Below are positions 1-7,045 of a stretch of 11,747 nucleotides of DNA, piece by piece. The stretch is from the NCBI GenBank assembly GCA_029861795.1, contig JAOTYS010000107.1:1-11747 (forward strand). Reading direction: 5' to 3'. Both the position numbers and the translations under genes were made by a program. This DNA comes from Gammaproteobacteria bacterium. Its GTDB lineage: Bacteria; Pseudomonadota; Gammaproteobacteria; Arenicellales; JAOTYS01. The stretch's first letter is position 1; every line of letters starts with the position of its first letter. A model generated the notes under the pieces. That model did no database searches and was not told the origin of the DNA. It saw only the letters and a program-made list of their open reading frames with translations.

Positions 1-144
1 GCGATTGAAAATGGTGCAATCGAAAGGTTTCCGGGCGACGAGACAGATATTCAATTTGTCGGGCATCCCTTCGGGGAAATCGTAATCACTCATAGCTTTG
101 CAGACGGGACCGACGCTGTGGAAATCGCTTGGCCCGTCTACTGA
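1..144 (+). CDS. 3' end of an unidentified protein (partial)
   Basis: Frame 1 is open from the first base and stops at TGA 142-144. It gives the last 47 residues of a protein, ending in EIAWPVY. The start lies outside the window. The segment is mixed hydrophilic with short beta-like stretches (IQFVGH, EIVITHSF), like the C-terminal edge of a soluble domain. I do not recognise the family. A member of the R repeat family begins a few bases after the stop, as happens downstream of the next three genes, which supports this as a true gene end. Coding status is inferred from the open frame and this placement only. Confidence 0.5.
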   Translation, partial: AIENGAIERFPGDETDIQFVGHPFGEIVITHSFADGTDAVEIAWPVY

Positions 145-150
145 TGTGAA

Positions 151-226
151 GGGCTGGTTTGGGCCGAACTGAGCCGTTCGCCAAGTTCGCGCTATAATTT
201 CCGCTGATGAACCAAAGGAGTCGCTC
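151..226 (+). repeat. Intergenic modular repeat R1
   Basis: This is the most diverged of the short copies. Its 5' part is an imperfect palindrome around GGGCCG (GGCT at 152-155 pairing with AGCC at 172-175). Its 3' part has the family core CCGCTGATGAACCAAAG at 201-217. It aligns end to end with R4 (3462-3535). A perfect TATAAT at 193-198 lies inside the copy, and R4 has TACAAT at the matching place. This could serve as a -10 box for the next gene, but no good -35 was seen. Function is unknown. Confidence 0.6.
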
Positions 227-318
227 GACTAAGTCCACGGGCGGCCGTCGCTTTTTTCGTATTATCTGGCACGTGCGGCGCAAATCTAAGAATTCGACAG
301 CCTGAAGGAGTTTGCTTC

Positions 319-762
319 ATGACATCTAAAAATTTGGTGACCAAGGAAGTAGTTGGCCAAACGTGTAAGAGCATTGGCATCAGGGACTGGAGCACTCTCA
401 CAGAAATTGAAATATCTGACGATGAAGCGCGTGCGATCCTCAATGAGGTTCGAGGAGAAGCTTTTGAGGTTGGTTTAGAAGGTTTTCGCCAAGGCCTTCA
501 GGTTGAACTTGAGCACGGTACGCGATTTCCGGACGCCAACATCACTAACAATCACCCCATCCTCACGGGACAGATCGTTCTCGCACATCTAAAGGAATCA
601 CTCCTCTACTACAAGCGAATTGCTGTTGCTGAGCTGGAAGGTGATCTTTTGAAGGCGACCAAGGCGCGCGACGCAGACAAGATACGGTCGCTCTATGAAC
701 GAATTGTATTGGCCCGCCTCGCTTTGGATCAGGCGGAGGTCGATTTCCTCAAGGAGACGTGA
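319..762 (+). CDS. Small DUF5661-like protein
   Basis: A 147-aa soluble protein with no signal peptide or membrane segment. Residues 56-105 carry the pattern I associate with the DUF5661 family (unknown function): FRQGLQVELEHGTR at 56-69, an N/D-rich turn with a following ILTG, then AHLKE at 89-93 and a YY pair at 97-98. The C-terminal third (about 104-146) is a charged, probably helical or coiled-coil segment. An AAGGAG ribosome site at 305-310 lies 8 bases before the ATG and supports this start. Repeats R1 and R2 flank it, so it looks like a single-gene unit. The family assignment rests on remembered motif shape. No activity can be proposed. Confidence 0.75.
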   Translation: MTSKNLVTKEVVGQTCKSIGIRDWSTLTEIEISDDEARAILNEVRGEAFEVGLEGFRQGLQVELEHGTRFPDANITNNHPILTGQIVLAHLKESLLYYKRIAVAELEGDLLKATKARDADKIRSLYERIVLARLALDQAEVDFLKET

Positions 763-784
763 GATCGGGCTGCTGTCTGTATGG

Positions 785-976
785 CTGCTCCTGGCCGTTA
801 GCTGCCCTGAAAACCGCGCGATTCAGCGCATCCTGAATGACTGCTCCTGATGAGCTGACATTTGACTGTAGGTCGCCGAAACCCTTGTATCAAAGCGTCC
901 GGTAAGCGCGCTAAAGCAGAACTTGGGCTAGTATTGGCTTAGAGGGCCGCTAGTGAACCCAAAGCTGACGTTCATG
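785..976 (+). repeat. Intergenic modular repeat R2 (long form)
   Basis: The 300-base gap between the DUF5661-like gene and the protease holds this repeat and no gene that I can support. It aligns over about 190 bases with R3 (2446-2639), including a 38-base identical block (903-940 against 2566-2603). Modules seen are the palindrome GCTCCTGGCCGTTAGC at 787-802, a second module with GCT at 843-845 followed by AGCTGACATT, and the 3' core CCGCTAGTGAACCCAAAG at 947-964 followed by CTGACGTTC. The first two modules are 56 bases apart, exactly as in R3. TTGGG near 923 and CCCAA near 960, with CTAG just inside each, could form a stem. Confidence 0.8.
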
Positions 977-1062
977 ATTGATATGTCGCTGAACCCAACA
1001 ATTCCTTAAACCATCTTGGGAGAGGCGCCATCCAATAGCCAGATTTGCTAATAGGATAGTCT

Positions 1063-2427
1063 GTGATCCGATTACTTTGCTGTATTGCTTTTTGGAGTCT
1101 GGCGACCGCATCCTGGGGTCAGGAAAACCCGATACCCGCTGAGGGGCGTATTCTAACTTCGGAATCGTTGGCTACTGACTATTCTGAGCAACTTAACGCT
1201 TCGGACCGACTGGCGGGGTTATCACTCCTTTGGTCGGAGGCCCGTTACAATTTTGCCAATTTTGACCTGGTGCCGGATCTGGACTGGGATGCTCATTATC
1301 GCGCCACAATTCCTCGTGTATTGGCGGCAAAATCCACGGCAGAATATTACCAAGAGCTCCGCCGTTTCTATGCTGCCCTCAAGGACGGTCATACCGGTGT
1401 ATACATGCCAAAGGAGTTGCGTAATCGCTTTTCTTCCAAACCACCTGTTTACACCCGGTTGATCGAGGGGCGGGTCATGATCTATCGAGTGAACAGCAAA
1501 AAATTAGGAGCAATGGGCTTACGCGCAGGGCAGGAAATCCTGACAATTGACGGCGTTGGGGTACACGAATATGTGGCGGAAAGGGTCAGATTGTTCCAAA
1601 GTGCTTCGACACCGCAGGACCTGGATGTTCGCGTATACAGCTTCGGACTATTGGAGGGCGATGCTGAGGAAGCGGTCGAGCTGGTGGTCAGTAACGCCGC
1701 TCAGCACGAGCAAAGATTCTTGGTACCGCGCACCGGCTACGGTGATGCTGACGAGTCTGAAACTGATGCGAGTTCGTTGAGTATCCGTGATCTGGGGGAC
1801 GGTATCCTGTTGCTTGATATCCGTAGTTTCAACGAGGAGTCCGTACTCGAGACTTTCACGGAGCAGTTTGAAGAGATCAGTCGGGCGGCCGGACTAATCA
1901 TTGATTTGCGCATGAACGGCGGAGGGAACAGTAATATCGGCTGGGGAATTCTGGCCCAGCTGGTTGATGAACCTTTTCCAACCAGCCAGTGGAAAACGCG
2001 TCTATACCGGCCGACGTTCCGCGCCTGGTCAAGACCCGAGGCTTGGTCTTGGCATAAAGGTATTGGTAATACATTCGATCCCCACGGCCAACACTTCTAT
2101 GCCGGACCTGTGGCGGCGCTCAGTGGACCCCGAACGTATTCTGCGGCCGAAGACTTCCTAGCGGCGTTCCGGCAGGCAAATCGTGGCCGAATCATCGGCC
2201 AACCTAGTGGTGGCTCGACTGGCCAACCGCTGCATTTCAGGCTTCCCGGTGGTGGCAGCGCCAGGGTGTGTACTAAGCGTGACCTTTTTGCCGATGGTAC
2301 CGAGTTTGTCGGTGTCGGTGTCATACCAGACATACTCGTGCAAGACACGGTTGCTGACCTTCGCGCAGGACATGATGCCGTCGCCGCTCGGGCGAAGCGA
2401 TATTTACTGGCACAGCGAACTCAATAA
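1063..2427 (+). CDS. Exported S41-family (tail-specific) protease
   Basis: A 454-aa protein with an N-terminal Sec signal peptide (MIRLLCCIAFWSLATASWGQ, residues 1-20), so it probably acts in the periplasm. Order of parts: an S41 N-terminal helical region (about 48-115) containing DGHT with H110; a PDZ-like region (about 125-205, GLRAGQEILTIDG at 152-164); and the TSPc protease core (about 245-425). The core shows LIIDLRMNGGGN, LSGPRTYSAAEDF with the likely nucleophile S360 and E363, and a GVGVIPDI end motif at 417-424. I see no obvious CtpA-type Ser-Lys spacing. S360 with H110 fits the tricorn-like S41 arrangement better, which is an inference. The start is GTG, with AGGA at 1053-1056 six bases before it. 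Flanking R2 and R3 repeats suggest it is transcribed alone. The substrate is unknown. Confidence 0.88.
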   Translation: MIRLLCCIAFWSLATASWGQENPIPAEGRILTSESLATDYSEQLNASDRLAGLSLLWSEARYNFANFDLVPDLDWDAHYRATIPRVLAAKSTAEYYQELRRFYAALKDGHTGVYMPKELRNRFSSKPPVYTRLIEGRVMIYRVNSKKLGAMGLRAGQEILTIDGVGVHEYVAERVRLFQSASTPQDLDVRVYSFGLLEGDAEEAVELVVSNAAQHEQRFLVPRTGYGDADESETDASSLSIRDLGDGILLLDIRSFNEESVLETFTEQFEEISRAAGLIIDLRMNGGGNSNIGWGILAQLVDEPFPTSQWKTRLYRPTFRAWSRPEAWSWHKGIGNTFDPHGQHFYAGPVAALSGPRTYSAAEDFLAAFRQANRGRIIGQPSGGSTGQPLHFRLPGGGSARVCTKRDLFADGTEFVGVGVIPDILVQDTVADLRAGHDAVAARAKRYLLAQRTQ

Positions 2428-2445
2428 ATACACTGCGCAAAACGT

Positions 2446-2639
2446 CTGCTGTTGGCCGTTAGCCGTCCCTGAGATCAGGAAATATCAGGCTTCCTGAGCG
2501 ACCGCTCCTGGTGAGAGTAGACATTCGATTTTGGGTCGCCAGAACCCATGTTCCATCGTGTCCGCTAAGCGCGCTAAAGCAGAACTTGGGCTAGTATTGG
2601 CTTTGAAGGCCGCTAGTGAACCCAAAGGCGACATTCGTG
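2446..2639 (+). repeat. Intergenic modular repeat R3 (long form)
   Basis: This is a sister of R2 and fills most of the gap between the protease and the methyltransferase. It has the palindrome GCTGTTGGCCGTTAGC at 2448-2463, a second module with GCT at 2504-2506 followed by GTAGACATTCG, and the 3' core CCGCTAGTGAACCCAAAG at 2610-2627 followed by GCGACATTCG. Bases 2566-2603 are identical to 903-940 in R2. The copy starts 18 bases after the upstream stop codon and ends about 47 bases before the next start codon. Confidence 0.8.
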
Positions 2640-2686
2640 TTCCGTCCGAATATGCGACTATTAGCATCGCAAAGGAATAGCGCATT

Positions 2687-3463
2687 ATGACGGTATCGGG
2701 CACTAATTTCGGTAAGGCGGCAGAAGATTACGGCACTTTTCGGGCCGGTTTTCCTGAATCGATTTTTGATCGGCTTGCCGAGTTCCGTGTTGGACGTCCG
2801 GGTCATACTGTAGTCGATCTCGGGACTGGGACAGGAACGCTGGCGCGTGGATTTGCGCTCCGGGGCTGCGAGGTCATCGGAGTTGACCCTGATCCGCGCA
2901 TGATTGATCAAGCTAGGAAGCTGGATCGCAAAAGCGAAGTCAGTATCAGATACGTGGAGGCGAAAGCGGAATCCACTGGACTGGATAGCGGCGTCGCTGA
3001 TGCTGTTACGGCAGGTCAATGTTGGCACTGGTTCGATCAACCACTTGCGATTGCGGAGGTGATTCGGCTGCTTAAGCCGGGCGGTATTCTGGTTATCGCC
3101 AACTTCGATTGGTTGCCACTGGACGGGAACGTCGTCGAGGCCACGGAAGAGTTGATACTGCACTACAACCCCAACTGGCACTTTGGTGCGGGTATCGGAA
3201 TGTACCCGCAGTACCTTCCGGCTCTGAGTGCGGCGGGTATTCAGAACATTCAGACGTTTTCCTATGACATAGATGTGCCCTATGCTCCAGAGGCGTGGAG
3301 AGGCCGTATTCGGGCAAGTGCAGGCGTCGCCGCATTGGATGCGGACTCAGCCCGAAAATTTGATGCGGATCTTTTGGGGTTGCTTGCCACTCGGTTTCCA
3401 TCGAGCGCTCTCGCGGTTCCCCATCGCGTCTTCGCAATTGTCGCGGAGGCAGCGAACAAGTGA
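2687..3463 (+). CDS. Class I SAM-dependent methyltransferase
   Basis: A 258-aa cytoplasmic protein with a Rossmann-type methyltransferase fold (Methyltransf_11 type). Motif I is VVDLGTGTGTLARG at 42-55 (SAM-binding glycine loop). The acidic residue after strand 2 is in IGVDPDPRMIDQAR at 64-77 (D67). The post-motif region is DAVTAGQCWHWFDQPLA at 105-121, and LLKPGGILVIANFDW lies at 128-142. The GQCWHWF segment, with aromatic residues where small-molecule methyltransferases line the acceptor pocket, recalls the ubiE/tam-like group, but the substrate cannot be read from the sequence. The start is supported by AAAGGA at 2671-2676 upstream of ATG. The stop codon TGA is the first part of repeat R4 (TGACCGC). 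Confidence 0.9.
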   Translation: MTVSGTNFGKAAEDYGTFRAGFPESIFDRLAEFRVGRPGHTVVDLGTGTGTLARGFALRGCEVIGVDPDPRMIDQARKLDRKSEVSIRYVEAKAESTGLDSGVADAVTAGQCWHWFDQPLAIAEVIRLLKPGGILVIANFDWLPLDGNVVEATEELILHYNPNWHFGAGIGMYPQYLPALSAAGIQNIQTFSYDIDVPYAPEAWRGRIRASAGVAALDADSARKFDADLLGLLATRFPSSALAVPHRVFAIVAEAANK

Positions 3464-3535
3464 CCGCTTTTGGCCGGAAGCCGCCAGTCGTCTGAAGTCA
3501 GGTACAATTTCCGCTGTTGACCCAAAGCCGCCATA
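3462..3535 (+). repeat. Intergenic modular repeat R4 (short form)
   Basis: This has two modules 47 bases apart: the palindrome GCTTTTGGCCGGAAGC at 3466-3481 followed by CGCCA, and the core CCGCTGTTGACCCAAAG at 3511-3527, also followed by CCGCCA. The copy overlaps the last two bases of the methyltransferase stop codon, so the repeat edge coincides with the gene end. It is the last copy before the minus-strand operon. Confidence 0.75.
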
Positions 3536-3537
3536 GA

Positions 3538-3693
3538 ATGTGGGATCAAACATCGGCATCGGGCGGATGGACCGACGAGTTTTCGAGAGAGGTTGAACGA
3601 ATACGGGAACGTGCAAACTGGTTTTCGCGACGGGTAGAGATTGTACTTTTTGTTGGCTTTGGATATGGAAAAATCCAGGGGATGGCGACATGA
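3538..3693 (+). CDS. Possible small ORF, 51 aa, function unknown
   Basis: ATG at 3538 opens a 51-aa frame ending at TGA 3691-3693. The product has a charged middle (FSREVERIRERANW) and a short hydrophobic stretch (VEIVLFVGFGYG) near the end. No convincing ribosome site precedes the ATG, because repeat R4 ends there. The stop overlaps a second ATG (3690-3692, ATGA) that opens a 46-aa frame. The 3' end lies inside the long inverted repeat at 3670-3724, so translation of it would compete with the hairpin. It may be a gene remnant or chance. Confidence 0.2.
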   Translation: MWDQTSASGGWTDEFSREVERIRERANWFSRRVEIVLFVGFGYGKIQGMAT

Positions 3694-3724
3694 CGAAGAT
3701 CGTATCCGCCATGCCCTGGATTTT
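3670..3724. terminator. Long inverted repeat, probable bidirectional terminator
   Basis: The arms are 3670-3687 (AAAATCCAGGGGATGGCG) and 3707-3724 (CGCCATGCCCTGGATTTT): 18 bases with one mismatch, around a 19-base loop. Arm ends give a T-run in both directions (TTTTATTTAT on +, TTTTT on -). It sits between two convergent genes, the methyltransferase (+, ending 3463) and the ankyrin gene (-, ending 3789), where a shared terminator is expected. The loop is longer than usual for an intrinsic terminator. A small mobile-element remnant is a less likely reading. Confidence 0.7.
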
Positions 3725-3788
3725 ATTTATCGAAACGAAGACGAATAATTATTTTTTGTTGTTGTTAAATGATACGTTTTATATTTGT

Positions 3789-5663
3789 CTATTCTGGCCA
3801 AAGACTTTTTCTTCTTTCAAGTTCAGCTAACACCGGCACCAGCCGCTGCTTCACTTTGGGACGAAAATGCGTATCATCGGCCTCCAGTCCTCCCCTGCCG
3901 TGGATGCATTCACCTACCGGGCCAGATGGGGGTGTAAGACCTGCGCCAAGTTCCAATAATGTTTCTGCAGTTGCAGGTCTGGGTAAGGTGCGATCCAGTA
4001 AACCAGTGCTGTCATTGGCCAGTGCCAGTCCCATGGGAGTCTGACCACAACCATTCATAACGTTGACCTCGGCCCCTTGTTCCACCAGGAAGCGGATTAG
4101 TTCGTTGGCACCCACGAATGCCGCAGCATGTAGTGCGGTCCAGCCACTGACAGTTACCGCATTCACATCCGCACCCGTCGATACCAGACGCCTGGCTATC
4201 TGCAGAGCATTTTCTTCTTCGTCAAACGTCATATCACTTCGACGTCCAATGCCCATAGCTGCCATTAACGTTGTAGCATTTCCGACCACCATGTTATCTC
4301 CTGCAGGAAGACCGAGCTGCTTTTCAAATAACTGGTTATTGATATCTGTTGTAATTAAAGGATCGGCATCATGTTCAAGTAGCATAGCCACTGCTACTTC
4401 ATCCTGGGCAGCAGCGGCAAGAAAGAATGGTGTTGCATTTTGTAACGTAAACCAGGTATTCACATCGAGTCTCAAGGCATCTGGTGGGTGTTTCATACGC
4501 GCGTTGGGATCAGCACCTCTTGCCAGAAGTTCACCAACCAGGCGGTGCATATTATGGCCCGGCATCAGCTTATCGCCCATGTAGCCATATTTAAATTCTG
4601 AATTTACCTCAACGGTGTAGACATCCGAATCAGGATCCTTGATGTATTCCCGTTGTTCTTCATTGAGTATTTCATAAGGCTTGCACAGGAAACTTTCATC
4701 GGCAAAATTACACGCCATGGTTTTATCGGTAATGATCCTGCCGTGCAATATCTTGATGCCATCCCTGAGGGCATAATGTAAAGCAGACATACCGTTTCTA
4801 TCGGTCACATTGGGATCGGCACCCTGTTCAAGAAAATATATAGCCAGGTCCTCATATCCCTGTGAGGCTGCCATGATCAACGGATCGCCGTCTGAGGTGG
4901 AATTGGCATTGACGTCCGCACCGTGTTCAATTAATAACCTTGCACTCTCCAGGTCACCCACACGTGCGGCAAAAAGCAAGGGATTATATCCTCCCATAGG
5001 AACAGCATGTATCGTGGAGCCTTCGTATCCCTCTATCTCCAGTGGCGTAAATTCCTCATTCAGGCGGATCGTTGAGGCATTCACGTCAGCACCATAGTCT
5101 ATTAGTATCCGCATCGCTTCCGGATGACCAAACGATATGGCCCACATCAACGCGCTCTGGTTACGCCGCGGGTCCTGATAGTTGATATCGGCACCATGGT
5201 CAATCAACAGTTCCATCGCCTCGATCAACCCGGCCCAGGCCGACGTCATTAGTACCGACTCACCACTCCAGTTGGTTGCATTAGGATCCGCATCACCGTC
5301 CAACAATAACTCGACCATACCAACGCTGTGATTTTCCATGGCCAGGCTCAGTGGACTTACCCCATAGTCATTGGCGATATTGGGATCGGCGCCAGCTTTC
5401 AGTAACGCCTTAACAGACTCCACATGGTCCCGGTAGACGGCATGGGCCAGGGCAGTGGCCCCATCTGCCTCAGTGGCATTGACGTCAATGCCTCCATCGT
5501 TTAGCAGGTTTTGCATCAATGCCCAATCCTGATCGCGGGCTGCATCAATCAGCTCTAGTCCAGAATTGGCAATGGTTGACGTACTGGCACCCGAAAGCAA
5601 CAAAGTGATTAGTAATGTCACCTGTTTGATTGATATTACAGGAAATGTGAAGCCTGTTCTCAT
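3789..5663 (-). CDS. Exported ankyrin-repeat protein
   Basis: A 624-aa protein, third gene of the minus-strand operon. An N-terminal hydrophobic segment (about 12-27, LLITLLLSGAS) followed by small residues looks like a Sec signal, so the mature protein is probably periplasmic. From about residue 35 to 577 it is made of roughly 11 ankyrin repeats. Typical ends are LLKAGADPN (87-95), LLIDHGADIN (152-161), LLIEHGADVN (243-252), LLARGADPN (379-387) and LVEQGAEVN (526-534), with TALHAAAF at 509-516. The array is broken by a short insert (about 199-224) and a large one (about 303-372) that contains C318 and C327. C539 and C586 are the other mature cysteines, so disulfides are possible. The C-terminus after 590 is charged. 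AGGAAAG lies about 10 bases before the ATG, and the gene follows the HXXSHH gene by 38 bases. Ankyrin arrays usually bind proteins; the partner is unknown, and the operon mates are the first candidates. Confidence 0.9.
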   Translation of the reverse strand: MRTGFTFPVISIKQVTLLITLLLSGASTSTIANSGLELIDAARDQDWALMQNLLNDGGIDVNATEADGATALAHAVYRDHVESVKALLKAGADPNIANDYGVSPLSLAMENHSVGMVELLLDGDADPNATNWSGESVLMTSAWAGLIEAMELLIDHGADINYQDPRRNQSALMWAISFGHPEAMRILIDYGADVNASTIRLNEEFTPLEIEGYEGSTIHAVPMGGYNPLLFAARVGDLESARLLIEHGADVNANSTSDGDPLIMAASQGYEDLAIYFLEQGADPNVTDRNGMSALHYALRDGIKILHGRIITDKTMACNFADESFLCKPYEILNEEQREYIKDPDSDVYTVEVNSEFKYGYMGDKLMPGHNMHRLVGELLARGADPNARMKHPPDALRLDVNTWFTLQNATPFFLAAAAQDEVAVAMLLEHDADPLITTDINNQLFEKQLGLPAGDNMVVGNATTLMAAMGIGRRSDMTFDEEENALQIARRLVSTGADVNAVTVSGWTALHAAAFVGANELIRFLVEQGAEVNVMNGCGQTPMGLALANDSTGLLDRTLPRPATAETLLELGAGLTPPSGPVGECIHGRGGLEADDTHFRPKVKQRLVPVLAELERRKSLWPE

Positions 5664-5701
5664 AGCGTTAATCTTTCCTACTAACTAATAGTTACTGATA
5701 A

Positions 5702-7045
5702 TTATGCTGATTTATCGAGGTCCAGTTCACCATTCGAGATTCCCAACTCTCCGCCAAAGCTCTCTGTTTCAATGCTCATCTTATTAAGCATCGCCACATG
5801 GAGATTGGAGAATGGAGTACCTTCCTCATAAAGGATATGACGGCCACTGTTCAACGTACCGCGTCCGCCACCAATTAAGGCGACAGGAACGTTCCATTGG
5901 CTATGGATATCCCCATTCCCCATACCAGCACCATATACCAGCATGGCATTATCCAGAATGGATGTACCATCAAGATCCTTGGTTGCTTCAAGTTTGGCAA
6001 GGAACTCACCAAATAATCTAGCGTGGTAAGTATTAATTTCACTTGCCATTCGGATCTTGGTTGGATTGCCCCGATGATGGGTTATGGGATGATATGGATC
6101 AGTATGGCCCAGATTGGTAAAGACCAACTCACTGTATTCACGGGCAACCATAAAGGTAAATACCCGGGTCATGTCAGTCTGAAAGGCCATGTGTAACAGG
6201 TCATACATCAGACGGGAATGTTCCTCATATTCTGGAATTCCTACCGGTCTTTGCATGTCCGGCAGTTCCATGTCTACCGTCTTCTCGGCCTTTTGGATCC
6301 TAGCTTCCACATCTCGTAATACAGTGGTGAATTCATCCAGTTTTGCCTGGTCCCTTGCACCCAGTTTCTTCTTGGTCCGGCTGAAATCTTCCATGACAAA
6401 ATCCAGGATGCTCTTCTGTTCTTTCAGACGTGCCTTTCTGGCCTCTGGGTTTGTCCCAGCATCACCGAATAGCCGCTCGAAGACATCGCGAGGACGGTGA
6501 ATCATGGGCATGGGTGAGGTCGGGCTGCTCCAGGAAATAGTATTGGTATAGGCCGAGCTGTAACCACCCGCTGACTGTCCAGCCAGTTCTGCGGCATTTT
6601 CAATACAGAGCTGTAAGGATTCCAGCGGGGTCTCCTTGCCAAATTGCTTGGCAATCACCTGGTCAACTGAAATACCAGCATAGATCTCACTCAGGGACTT
6701 ATTGGGCTTGGAGCCGGTCAGGAACATAGTGCTACCACCGACGTGCCCACTGACACTCTCCGCGTCACCGTTGTTCAAATTACTGAGCACCAGGACCTTA
6801 TCGCGGACATGTGCCCATTGTTTAACAACGTGTGACATCTCGTAATTTGCACCCGCGCCGGTTGGGCGGAATGCCTCCTTAATTATTCCATTAGGGCTAT
6901 AGGTATACCCAACCCTAAGCGGCATTTTGACTGCGTTAGTATTCGCCAGCGCTGGTATCATCGAATCCAGCATTGGCAGAGCAACTGACGCCCCGAGACC
7001 GCGAAGAAATGTACGACGCGGAATCGCTTTCTTAAATATCATCAT
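5702..7045 (-). CDS. Tat-exported HXXSHH (DUF1552) family protein
   Basis: A 447-aa protein, second gene of the operon. The N-terminus carries a twin-arginine signal: PRRTFLRG at 9-16, a hydrophobic stretch GASVALPML, then PALANT with a likely cleavage site near residue 35. This indicates folded export to the periplasm. The body matches the HXXSHH family (Pfam PF07586, formerly DUF1552). The naming motif is HPITHH at 319-324, with Thr in place of Ser, and the conserved end block MGNGDIHSQWNVPVALIGGG begins at 375. The family has no established activity that I can name. The upstream stop and this start overlap as TAATG (one base), a coupled arrangement. AGGA lies only two bases before Met1 but five before Met2, so the second ATG (7040-7042) may be the real start. 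Confidence 0.93.
   Translation of the reverse strand: MMIFKKAIPRRTFLRGLGASVALPMLDSMIPALANTNAVKMPLRVGYTYSPNGIIKEAFRPTGAGANYEMSHVVKQWAHVRDKVLVLSNLNNGDAESVSGHVGGSTMFLTGSKPNKSLSEIYAGISVDQVIAKQFGKETPLESLQLCIENAAELAGQSAGGYSSAYTNTISWSSPTSPMPMIHRPRDVFERLFGDAGTNPEARKARLKEQKSILDFVMEDFSRTKKKLGARDQAKLDEFTTVLRDVEARIQKAEKTVDMELPDMQRPVGIPEYEEHSRLMYDLLHMAFQTDMTRVFTFMVAREYSELVFTNLGHTDPYHPITHHRGNPTKIRMASEINTYHARLFGEFLAKLEATKDLDGTSILDNAMLVYGAGMGNGDIHSQWNVPVALIGGGRGTLNSGRHILYEEGTPFSNLHVAMLNKMSIETESFGGELGISNGELDLDKSA

Noticed and set aside
2591..3181. 196-aa minus-strand ORF over the methyltransferase
   Set aside because: It overlaps a gene with clear SAM-binding motifs on the other strand and extends into repeat R3. 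The product has no recognisable features.
145..3540. Integron gene-cassette array (same-strand unrelated genes, each followed by a related repeat)
   Set aside because: The repeats contain GTTAGCT or GTTAGCC, which do not fit the attC core GTTRRRY, and no paired RYYYAAC box was found at the other end. An isolated ACCCAAC near 990 has no partner. Copies R1 and R4 lack the core entirely, and no integrase is in the window.
4063..4584. 173-aa + strand ORF opposite the ankyrin gene
   Set aside because: It is fully antisense to the ankyrin repeats. Its Ser/Ala/Thr-rich, low-complexity product and lack of a ribosome site mark it as a shadow of a repetitive coding region.
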